From: Mnemiopsis leidyi
Lineage: Eukaryota > Ctenophora > Tentaculata > Lobata > Bolinopsidae
Reading direction: 5' to 3'
Assembly (NCBI GenBank): GCA_000226015.1
Contig: JH153440.1
Location: 227,680 to 278,824 of the forward strand
Length of the DNA stretch: 51,145 nucleotides
Of this stretch, positions 22,403 to 31,167 are shown one piece after another (positions within the stretch are counted from its first letter, which is position 1; each line of letters opens with the position of its first letter). A program made the translations under genes and the position numbers. The notes beneath the pieces were generated by a model. It was not told the DNA's origin. It made no database searches and saw nothing but the letters and a program-made list of their open reading frames with translations.

Positions 22403-23407
22403 TCACTCCACTAAGATGGGAGCTTGTCTAGAAGTCCGGGGGAAGGCCTCAGTAAGTCTCTTGAACTCGTCCTTCAGCTCTGTGTAGCCAACACCGGGAG
22501 CCCTGGACAAGCCGAATATTTTCTCCGGTTTTAGCTGCTTCACGATAGACTTAATCTGGGATGTGGTGGGATGGGAGGGATACAGAACGTAATAGTTCAA
22601 GTCAGTCTCCTCTGAATCTGAGTCGTTGTTAAATGCCCTACACTTCCGGTAGATGGTACTGGAACAGCACCGGGGCTCCCTGACACGCTCAATGCTGGAA
22701 TGGTAATCGTATATCACGTGCAGTTTGATGTGGTTAGAGTTCGTGCTGTAGAGGTGGTCAAAGTTAGACTGTTCGGCCGTGTAGAAGAATATGTGGGCGT
22801 GCTCCTGCGCTACCTGATTAAGATACCGGGTATCCAAGTTGTCCACTTTGAAGACTTTTTCTCGATAATCTAGCAGCTCTTTGTAATTCCACTCGTATAG
22901 ATCTTCTGTGATGCCGATTTTCCAGTTTTTAGCCCAAGACACGATGTCCAACATGAACTTTTCCATCCCGGCTCTATATTGGATCGAGAAAAAGTAGTTA
23001 TTTTCTGTGTTGCTTACCATTGTAGTCATGAAGGACTTAACTCTTGAAATTGCACTATTTCGACCTTCAAGCTTCTTCCTAAAAGACTCGTCGGAACCAG
23101 GGAAATATAAAGCGGTGTCAATATACAATGTATCAATAACGGGGGTCAATTCCTTGATTCTCCTAAAAGCTGAAACAAATGATTCCTGGCCAGCGTTGCT
23201 GCCAGTGTGAAGAAGGAACTTGTATTCTTTGCTCATGAAATACATGCAGGACCCTGGGATGGTGTCAAGAGGCAAGGCTATGACGGACAGTCGGTCTCCT
23301 GCATCCTCAACAAGTATCTGATACAGTTTGTTCGGAACCAATGTGTGGAGTAGATCTTGTATCTGTAAATTGGATCGGATTAGGGGACTGCTTGTAATTT
23401 TTGACAT
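22403..23407 (-). CDS. Intronless SNM1/Artemis-like metallo-beta-lactamase relative, probably catalytically dead
   Basis: A single 334-codon frame starts at ATG 23407. Landmarks of the DCLRE1 (SNM1/Artemis) beta-CASP nuclease family are recognisable in order. LDTIPGSCMYFM is at the position of the family HCPGSVMF motif and KFLLHTGSNAG at that of the TGDFR motif. LYIDTALYFPG is at that of the YLDTTF motif. The C-terminal YPSHPTTSQIKSIVKQLKP resembles the FSFHSSYSEI region that carries the last metal-binding His. The HCPGS histidine is Ile, the TGD aspartate is Ser, and the N-terminal HxHxDH motif is absent. Three metal-ligand motifs are therefore lost while the frame stays open. Every multi-exon neighbour has introns and this has none, which suggests a retrocopy. 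A domesticated pseudoenzyme and a young pseudogene are both possible. Confidence 0.6.
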   Translation of the reverse strand: MSKITSSPLIRSNLQIQDLLHTLVPNKLYQILVEDAGDRLSVIALPLDTIPGSCMYFMSKEYKFLLHTGSNAGQESFVSAFRRIKELTPVIDTLYIDTALYFPGSDESFRKKLEGRNSAISRVKSFMTTMVSNTENNYFFSIQYRAGMEKFMLDIVSWAKNWKIGITEDLYEWNYKELLDYREKVFKVDNLDTRYLNQVAQEHAHIFFYTAEQSNFDHLYSTNSNHIKLHVIYDYHSSIERVREPRCCSSTIYRKCRAFNNDSDSEETDLNYYVLYPSHPTTSQIKSIVKQLKPEKIFGLSRAPGVGYTELKDEFKRLTEAFPRTSRQAPILVE

Positions 23408-23472
23408 TTCTAGTTTTCTATAATTTATGGTTGTAAGACTTCTAGTTTTCCATAATTTATGGTTTTAAAGCT
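23408..23472. repeat. Tandem duplication upstream of the SNM1-like ORF
   Basis: Two copies of a roughly 33-bp unit (ttctagtttt c/t ataatttatggtt) lie directly 5' of the start codon at 23407. Confidence 0.75.
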
Positions 23473-23597
23473 AGAACATTATTATATCAGTGATATGCTG
23501 ATCGGCCAAAGTTCTACGGTAAGGTCACACACTTTACTAGCGTTTTAAAATTGATAGAGCGCAAAGGTGACAGTAATTTCAATGTAAAAGCTGAAAC

Positions 23598-26115
23598 TTA
23601 ATTTGGCAAAATTGAAACCTCCATGTATAATATTGGATAGTATCTTCGTAACATGTTTGCAGTCTCTACAGTGCACCACAACTTTGATTTCAGAGCACGA
23701 AGTTCAGATTGTTTGGCAGGGTCTTGCAGACCATTCCAACAGTCCCGAGTGTAGTTAGTTAGAAATATGTGTCTCTTCTGGATCTGAGTTGGCATAGCAT
23801 CAACCTGAAAAGAATTGATTGCCAATGCAACAAGAAGGAGATGAAACACAGTAGATCTCTGAATTTCATGGCAGAGTTAACCAGGGAAGGTATTCGTGGA
23901 TATGAGAGGTGTCGCAAAGTTGTTGTTACATATGACAGCCATGAAATAATGAGAAATTGATTACACAAAAACAAATCTTCAGCACTTCCTTGTGGACAGA
24001 ACACATAATATAAATTTAAATCATGAAAAAAATGGTTTTTATCATTACTTACTATGACATTAGTGAAAGGTGGAATTAGGAAGTTTCTGTGCATGGGAAT
24101 GCTGCCAAGAGGGGGAAGATTACCATTATACAAGTCTATCTTCTCTGGATCTAATGGCCTCGGGGCAGGCAAGGTATCCAACTGTATGGAGCTTCGTGTT
24201 GAGTTCAGACCATATGCTATCCTTCTAAATACATCCATAAAATTGTTCAAGTCCATCCCTCTTTCAAAGTTCATTCCGAAAGGTTCGAAGGGATCAGGAT
24301 GCCACTGAATAAGATTTTCATCTTCATCCCCTTCCTCGTCATCGTCATCTTCATCATCATCATTGATTCTGTCAAAGAGAGGCATGGGTACTTCGTTGCT
24401 ACTGGTCGTACTACTTGTGTCATCAGTGCTGGCATCCGTATCATAGTCTGTGTCTTCATCATCGTCAGAACCTTCAAAGTTCAGGTCATCTAATCGATCT
24501 ATGTCAACATGAAGCCAGCCTGGTAGGGGTCTCTCTATGATTGGAACGGGATTGATGTTTGCATTGAGCCGTCTTCGTCGACTGAAATATAACATTGTAC
24601 ATAGATATGAATATTGAATCAAAGAATATTTTAATTCTAGTGGGACCATGCTCAAGTTTTTATCACAGTCAAGTTTTAAATAAGATCATTCAATAAAATT
24701 ACTCACATGAGTAATAATAAAAAATGTAAATAAATCATGGTGACAAGTCTATCGATGCTGAGATAGTCATCAATAGAGCAAGGAGTGATTTCTATAACAA
24801 GCAACTGGCCTCTCATAAGGTACTGATAAAGTCATCAACAAACTGCTTTATAGGGAATTTGGCTCGAACGCAGTTCCAAACGGAGAAGAATGGGGAGTTT
24901 CAAATAGACTCAAAACATTCTTCCATGATAAAGTGAGGAGTGAGGACATTTTACTCTAAAATTAAGAATGATGTGAAATGCTCCCCTGAATCTAGGGAAG
25001 CAGTGGGAACTGCAACTGACTGTACACTCTACTGCTTCAGAGGAATCTCTGTGCGAGAACTTGAGGATTTGATTAGAAACCTTCCAAACAAATCAAGCCC
25101 TCTTGACACAATACCACTCTGGTTATTCAAACACTGTCTTCAAGAACTACCCCAATTGTTCACTTTATTGTAAATGAGTCATTGAAGGGAAAAATTTTCC
25201 AGCGGTTTTGAAGGAGGCACCAATCAGACCAGGACTCAAAAAACCAGCACTTGATGTTGACGAATTGAAATCACCTATCTATCTAAAATCCTTGAAAAAG
25301 CTGTGCATAGTCAAATGCGCTCCTACGTGGATGAATATGATTAAAAAATATTGATGCACAATTGAATCAGCAATGTGACTCAAAATTATTTATTCATGTT
25401 TAATCTCTGGAATTTTAAGGAGAAAAATTAGTCCATGGTTGTAAGCATCTCTCTGGACAATAATTTAGCATTTGTAAGTAACATGGAAATTAAGTCAGTT
25501 CCAGCTCAGACAATTGAATATACACTCTCCATACGCGAGTAATGCATTGAAATCTGATTAAGCAACCCAAGGTTATCTTGGCAGGTTAAAGTATATAAGT
25601 AACAAAGACAAGGAAATAATTATAAAATATGACTATTTTTAGGTTTACCGGGGTGGAGAGCGCCTGGGTCGAGCTTGTGGACGTCTTCTTGGTGCTCTTC
25701 TTTCTTCCCTATTTGCACCATCTCTGTTTACTGCACCCTGGTCTCGTCTATCAGGATTTGGTCTCCTTGGCCTGTCAGGTGATTCGGATTTAATGCAATA
25801 GTTTGCCAATGCAAAAAGGGCTGTCCAAAGGTTATTAAACAAACTTATGAACAAAATCTTGGCAAAAACTATAAACTTCATTGGTTCACAACTGAGAAAG
25901 AAGATCTTAGAATTGGATGTTATTAAGATAAATTGTCAAGATAAATTGTCAAGATAAATTGTGAAAATAAATTGACAGGGGTTTACATCATTGCTTAAAA
26001 ATGTATGGATTATGTTGAACTTGTAACCAACTATACAGGAATAAAATCATCCTTACCTCAAAAAATACCGTTCATTGGCATTAGGGACATTTCCCCTCTG
26101 GTTATCATTATTCAT
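23598..26115 (-). CDS. Unrecognised protein with hydrophobic, Arg-rich and acidic segments
   Basis: Four exons, 26115-26057, 25891-25649, 24581-24053 and 23804-23598, sum to 1038 nt and 345 residues with matching phases (2, 2, 0). Residues 1-20 are polar. About 25-52 is hydrophobic (FIVFAKILFISLFNNLWTAL), a possible membrane anchor. About 59-107 is Arg/Pro-rich and ends in a run of Arg spanning the exon 2/3 junction (SPPRRRRRLNAN). About 130-205 is strongly acidic, with DDDEDTDYDTD and DDDEDDDDEEGDEDE. It is followed by WHPDPFEPFGMNFERG and a helical-looking C-terminus with three cysteines or tryptophans (RDCWNGLQD, KLWCTVE). I recognise no family. Charge patterning suggests a membrane-tethered or nucleic-acid/histone-binding protein, which is only a guess. 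The LINE fragment at 24750-25350 lies in intron 2 on the opposite strand. Confidence 0.72.
24750..25350 (+). pseudogene. Decayed LINE retrotransposon fragment (linker and N-terminal reverse transcriptase)
   Basis: Plus-strand translation with frameshifts gives, in order, an FYNKQLASHK-like linker and a RLKTFFHDKV-like segment. Next comes ELEDLIRNLPNKSSPLDTIP with LWLFKHCLQELPQLFTLL at 25051-25170, then PAVLKEAPIRPGLKKPALD, another frame break and KSLEKAV. The pattern is the start of the reverse transcriptase of jockey/CR1-type elements. It is broken by stops and shifts and lies in intron 2 of the unrecognised gene at 23598-26115. Confidence 0.65.
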
Positions 26116-26914
26116 TGTATCTACTAAAAAGCCATGATATCCCCTTTTTTACTTAACCTAAAAGTCACTGATGAATTTCAAAATTTTCTCTATGAGACAA
26201 AATAGCAAGGATTTATAGTAATAAATATCGAAGGAGAAAGAAATTCAAGAAGAAAGAAATTCAATTTCGTACACATTGTTACAGCAAGCAAATTTAAATA
26301 ATACATTTGAAAAGATGGGATTGCTAAGTGGGCCAAGAGATGAGATTTTGTTATATTGACTGTCTAATAGTCAAATATCTGATAAAACTTTGAGGCAGGA
26401 GGTATTTTCACTGCACTTTCAGGATGACACAGCTTCCACAATTAAAATGAGAGTTGAGAATTTTATTCTATTCATTATTCTTCTTCTTCATAAATAGCAT
26501 AGAATGTAATGTTTTTGGCAAAGGCAATAAACCAATGTATAGGTAAGGATCTGATAAGATAGCAAATATTCAGAAGAAAAAAAATATTCAGAAGAAAATT
26601 ATGTTCAGACCAGAAGGGTTTCTTATCCCTAATAGTTAATAAATACATTATATGAGTTAACAAAATTTTGTAAGTTCTGGTATTTTCAGGAAGGGGTGTT
26701 CGTGTGGCAGACTCAACGGGTTTGGGGCAACATCACAACCCCAGAGTCAGGCTCAGCTATTTTCTAATTTATCAAAACTCTCTAAGAATGGCCTAAATTT
26801 GAGGGGGGGGGGTTTCAGATGACCACAATTTTTTGACCATCTGGCTTACATAGAGGGGTCGTGGTCAAATTTTTAAGATTACTGTGACCAAATGGTCAAA
26901 ATTTTGGCCATGTC
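26116..26914. other. AT-rich region without a supported gene
   Basis: No exon seen. A run of nine G lies near 26801-26810, and the region ends at the first hAT-like MITE copy. Confidence 0.35.
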
Positions 26915-27185
26915 CAGCAGCGTATAAATGCCTTGGCAGCTCTGGTTGTGCCAGGCGGCGCTGCATGTGGGGGCACGAAATCGTCACAAGAATATAAGAC
27001 AATTTTGCAAGATTAACTGCGGGACTAGCAAAATCGCATGTTTAGTTCAATATTTTCACTATTTTTTAGATTTTTGGCCATATTTTCACAAATAGCTCCA
27101 AGTGAGCCCTTATACTAGGGGCGCCATTTGGGGGCGCCTTTTAGCCGCCGAGGGGCACCAAATTGGCTACAGCGTTACCCCATTG
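26915..27185. mobile_element. GC-rich hAT-like MITE, copy 1
   Basis: This is the same sequence and orientation as 28962-29242: gacaattttgcaagattaac, then gactagcaaaatcgc, then two nearby ggcgcc-containing blocks (aggggcgccatttggggg). The ends here, cagcagcgtataa and the inverted gcgttaccccattg, are degraded relative to copy 2. It is non-coding. The hAT assignment rests on the CAGNGGCGTAAC end form of copy 2. Confidence 0.6.
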
Positions 27186-27287
27186 ACGATGTCCATGGAA
27201 AAATCCAAATTTTCCATGGTCATGGACAAGTTTTTTATGATCAACCATGGGGCAAATTCCAGGATGTCATATCATGGTCAGTATTAG

Positions 27288-27543
27288 TATTTGTTACACC
27301 TGAACCCAGGCTTTTACAGTTATACTGAAGGGGCTCCTGGAATATTCTTGATCTTTTAACAGGACCCTCCTTATTTAACCCGCAATCACGGTTTCCTGAT
27401 CATTCGGCTGAGTTGACTGAAGAAGATTGCATAGGCAAATGCCCTTAGCACACTCCTCTAGGATTAGCGGATCTGGGAATCAAACCCCCGATCTCCTCCA
27501 AAGAAAGTCGGGGTTGATACCACTACACCACCAACCCAGTGCC
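27288..27543 (-). mobile_element. tRNA-derived SINE, copy 1 (full length)
   Basis: On the minus strand the head at 27543 has a tRNA-like A box TGGTGTAGTGG (27530-27520) and a B box GGGTTTGATTCCC (27487-27475). A body follows that is shared with two other copies (gtgctaagggcatttgccta, then ggagggtcctgttaaaagatc), and the tail reads cctgggttcaggtgtaacaaata. Polymerase III boxes plus the shared body and tail are typical of a SINE. Confidence 0.75.
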
Positions 27544-27609
27544 TTACCAAGTAGTGTTCTAACATAAGAGGGCTAATACACAAATGCGAACAAAAGATTT
27601 AAACTGATA

Positions 27610-27622
27610 NNNNNNNNNNNNN
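27610..27622. other. Assembly gap (13 N)
   Basis: Thirteen undetermined bases. True gap size is unknown, so features on either side may not be as close as shown. Confidence 0.98.
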
Positions 27623-28082
27623 TCGTCTCCTTTCTAACAGTAGGTCTAGCGTTCAAATTGATCTATTTTTAAATAACTAGTTTTGAGTTCTTATAAATCC
27701 TGTATAGTTTTGGGAATTGGTCCCTAAAGCATTTGTATATTGAATGAAAATCCCATTTATGTTATTATTACATAACATAAACTACAAGACGCCAAATTGT
27801 CGCTTAATTTAGTCGCTATATGAACCGTTTAATAAAAACCGCGAATTAAAACACAATAAATTGTCGTTGAGTTTCATCTTTTTAAAAAACAACAGAATCG
27901 TGCAAACACTGCAAACGATACTGTTTGTATCCGAGTTTTGTGGTTTACTCAAGCTTCTACCGGTTAGCCGGTTAGGTGGTCTGCTTGACTCGTTGTAGCC
28001 TTATCTTCAGTTGTAGCCTTATCTATTTTCTTTTGTCATGATTTCAACGGCTAATGACTAGCTTGTTGTAATCGGCCGACCT

Positions 28083-28961
28083 GTGAACACTGCATACACT
28101 ACATACAGTATACACGTCATCATGTCTGGGGACCAGCCTCAGTCCGATCCTTTGGCCACCGTCTCCAGTTTGGCTTCAGGGGATGGGTCGTCAGCCTCCC
28201 CACTTAGCGCTACAACTAAGTGGATGGCAAGCTCTACATCCCCCGGTTCACCCTGCGATGGGGTGAACCAACGTGAAGGTAAGACGACGATCTCAACCCA
28301 AACTCTAAGTTTTTGTGTAAACACTTTTTCAAGCAAGACCTGTTTGGAACTTTTGATTGATGATAAGTTGTCTCTTGAGCAAATACAACATGAAGCCAAC
28401 TACTTGAGTTCGCTAGGACATGGACGTATTGCTCGTGTCAAGGATACCTTGACACCCCAAACCCGAAATCATATCGTTAACGATGTTCGGGCAAAACTTG
28501 CAAACTCAGTTTGCATTGATTACCAGGCAGCGGAACAATCCCATCAGCTAACCCTCAATAACTTTTCATATCTGATCGAGCAAGCACAGAAGGAGGTTGA
28601 CAAGCTTGTTAATCTCAACACCGCTGCAAAGAACTGGTCCCCAGACACCCCGGATTTTGGAGCTGGAGATTCCATCCCCCCTCAGGAGAGTACACCAGAC
28701 CCTCATCATCCCGACACAGATAAGCTTCCAGAAACGGTATGTGATTTTGACGTTGAAAGTTTCGACACGACAATTTCCATAACGCAAGTCCTAAATCAGA
28801 TACCTATCACTGAACACAGCAGCTGTGGGCGTAAGGTAGCTTATTTTGGAGCAAAAGGATATAATTATGGAAACGTGAACCACCCTCCAGATCCAAAGGA
28901 CTACCCTAACTGCGAGGTCATGAACCAAATTTTGCATAAAATGCGGGATGTTGATCCCAAC
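28083..28961 (+). pseudogene. ORF with gag-like N-terminus and truncated AlkB-like dioxygenase domain
   Basis: The open frame from ATG 28083 runs to 29099, but codons after 293 are transposon sequence (MITE copy 2 starts at 28962). An alternative in-frame Met lies at 28122. Residues 1-70 are Ser/Thr/Pro-rich. About 75-190 is helical and polar, with Leu/Gln-rich stretches that look coiled. About 190-230 is Pro/Asp-rich. About 240-293 looks like the start of an AlkB (2OG-Fe(II) dioxygenase) domain: ITQVLNQIPITEHSSCGRKV then AYFGAKGYNYGNVNHPP. The iron and 2OG ligands (HxD...H...RxxxxxR) would lie downstream and are lost. AlkB family enzymes remove alkyl groups from nucleic acids. AlkB domains attached to long proteins are known in plant RNA-virus replicases and in some retroelements. 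No introns are evident. Host gene or mobile-element origin is unresolved. Confidence 0.55.
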
Positions 28962-29242
28962 CAGCGGCGTAACGATGCCCCGGCCACCCCGGCTACGCCG
29001 GGGGGCGCCGACCTCAGGGGGCGCCAAATCGTCATAAAAAATATGGGACAATTTTGCAAGATTAACTGCGCGACTAGCAAAATCGCTTGTTTGGTTTAAT
29101 AACTTCACTATTTATTAAGATTTTTCGGCCATTTTTTCACAAATTGATCCCAGTAAGCCCTTACACCAGGGGCGCCAATTAGAGGCGCATTTTCATCGCC
29201 GAGGGGCGCCATATTGGCAAGACCTGCTACGTTACGCCACTG
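28962..29242. mobile_element. GC-rich hAT-like MITE, copy 2, inserted in the AlkB-like ORF
   Basis: Terminal inverted repeats are cagcggcgtaac (28962-28973) and gttacgccactg (29231-29242), which fit the CAGnGG ends common in hAT elements. The interior is shared with 26915-27185. No clear 8-bp target duplication was seen. It supplies the last 45 or so codons and the stop of the interrupted frame. Confidence 0.65.
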
Positions 29243-30815
29243 TTGTCATTACTCTTAAGTGATACAAAGCAGTTGTGTGACTTTTTTCGACCCTAATTTG
29301 ACACTCCGAGAATAAAATGACGGAAGGGTGCGCGCTGCTATAAAACTAAGCAGCAGCCGGATTGAGCGTAAAGATTTTGCTAGACAAGCTGTTACATTGC
29401 GGTCCACCATTCAACTTTAGAACTTTTCAAACAATGGAAATCTCGGTATTGATTTTTATCCTGATTTTGATTTTATTAAGCGGCAGTGTCATCATTTTCA
29501 CATCCTGCATCACCTATTAAACTTAGTGTAGTACTTCTTCTAATGGTATCGAAGGCTGACAACATATCCAGACCTATGTTATGGAAGGACTACTTCTTCT
29601 CCAGATCTTATGTTGTTAATAATCTTTGACACCAGACAAGGTTGAAGATTTGTGCAAAATCTTCCCCGCTTAATTGCAGCTTGTCATGGGCCAGTGTAAC
29701 AATCGATTTTTAACTGGTTCCACTTAAATGTTATGGGAGTTAGCAGCTTACGTGCACTGTTACAGAGTGTCGATGGACCATTGCTTTTCTGTTTTTTAAA
29801 TCTTTAGTGGCTCTTTTCACCTCCAAAACTTTAATTGAAACATTCACTGGTCTTCGAGGACCCTCAAACGGTACCAGGGGGATCGTGACCATTGAACTTC
29901 TTAATTTCTTTACACTTGAACTTCGATTCCCAGATCCGCAAATCCTAAAGGAGTGCGCTAAGGGCATTTGACTATGCAATCTTCTTCAGTCGACTCAGCC
30001 GAATGACCGGGAAACCGTGATTGAGGTTTAAATGAGGAGGGTCTTGGTTAAAAGATCTAGAATCTTCCAAGAGTCCCTTCAGTGTATCTGTAAAAGCCTG
30101 GGTACAGGTGTAACAAATACAAATAGAAATTTGGCAGCAGCTGCGGCCAAACTGGAGCAGCTTATGGGCATATGTGTTCAAAGGCCAAGAAATAAGAAAA
30201 ACACTCAATAACGCTAAATCTAGAAGAATCGATAATTCCATTCACATGAAAGCTAGTGGATTATAAACTTATAAGAAGATAACAAGTATATCTAAATTCA
30301 TATAAAAATAGTAGATGTTATTAAAGTGACTCAATTTTCAATAAACTTTCTGACAGTTGTGGTTTATTATTGAACATTCAATATATATTATGAATAGATA
30401 TCAATTAATCCTAAATAAGGACAAAAAAGTAAAGTAAAATTATATTCAATACGTGACTGTCTCTAAATTGTAAATAAAAATTGGTTTATAATTATCTAAG
30501 CATGTTTTCAACAGTTCGAATTTTAACTTTTGTAACCACTGGAGGGGCCATATTTCAAAAACAATCAAAAAGTTTTTAAAATGGGCCACAACGTGAGACA
30601 AAGTGATACTCGGCTCTTGCAGCTCAAAATTTGTCTGGAGACCTCAGTCTTTTGTTGCTTTTGTTAATCGGAGAGAAACGTTAAGAGCCACACAGCGTCC
30701 GGTAACTAAAAATTATTAAACCAGTATAGCCCGTACGTGCACGCGCGCGGCTCCAAATTTGGACAAATCGCGGTCGCCAGCTTGCTCACACAGGTGTGAA
30801 CCTACTGTCGTTGAC
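29243..30815. other. Region between MITEs, with one SINE copy
   Basis: No gene is firmly supported. A 28-codon hydrophobic mini-ORF starts at 29434 (+). An exon-like stretch on the minus strand (about 29900-29752, ending at cac|gtaagc) translates to MVTIPLVPFEGPRRPVNVS and further, without a recognised family. Confidence 0.3.
29924..30126 (+). mobile_element. tRNA-derived SINE, copy 2 (head partly lost)
   Basis: It starts near the B box (cgattcccagatccgcaaat), continues through the shared body (gtgcgctaagggcatttgac and gaggagggtcttggttaaaa) and ends at gcctgggtacaggtgtaaca. The A-box part upstream is not recognisable. Orientation is opposite to copy 1. Confidence 0.7.
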
Positions 30816-31167
30816 GAGATGATATCCGTCTAACGTTCTAACGTTCAGCTTTAGCTGCGTGAGTCGGGTATCACCGCGACAACTACTGTCGCGGCCATCA
30901 GATCACGCGCTCTCACGCATTTCTGGCCTGGCGTCATGAATTTTTAAAAATTCTGACGCGCATCGCCCGTTAACCAGGCCAGAAATTGAAAATGGCTGAC
31001 AGCGCGTACCTTAATGGCCGCGACAGTAAGTTATCAACTTGTATAGCAGCGCGCACCCTCCTGTAATTTTATTCTCCTCTATTCTCTTCGAATGAGGATA
31101 AGACAAAGGATCAGACAAGTTTAGGTTTTTGGTGTTACCCTACTCGCGCGCGGACGGATATCATCTC
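30816..31167. mobile_element. Foldback MITE with nested inverted repeats
   Basis: Outer inverted repeats are gagatgatatccgtc (30816-30830) and gacggatatcatctc (31153-31167), a perfect 15-bp pair. Nested inside are actgtcgcggccat (30885-30898) with atggccgcgacagt (31014-31027), and tttctggcctgg (30920-30931) with ccaggccagaaa (30974-30985). At the centre is an imperfect gcgtca...tgacgc hairpin (30931-30959). It is non-coding. Confidence 0.7.

Noticed and set aside
24271-24493. Met-rich and Ile-rich frames on both strands
   Set aside because: They are other frames of the Asp/Glu-coding stretch in the gene at 23598-26115.
27475-27543. tRNA gene
   Set aside because: A and B boxes are present, but the acceptor stem is not formed and the sequence continues into a body repeated elsewhere, so it is the head of a SINE.
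29740-29900. Exon-like minus-strand stretch ending at a gtaagc donor
   Set aside because: The reading (MVTIPLVPFEGPRRPVNVS) is attractive, but I found no partner exon or family, so it was noted only in the region entry.
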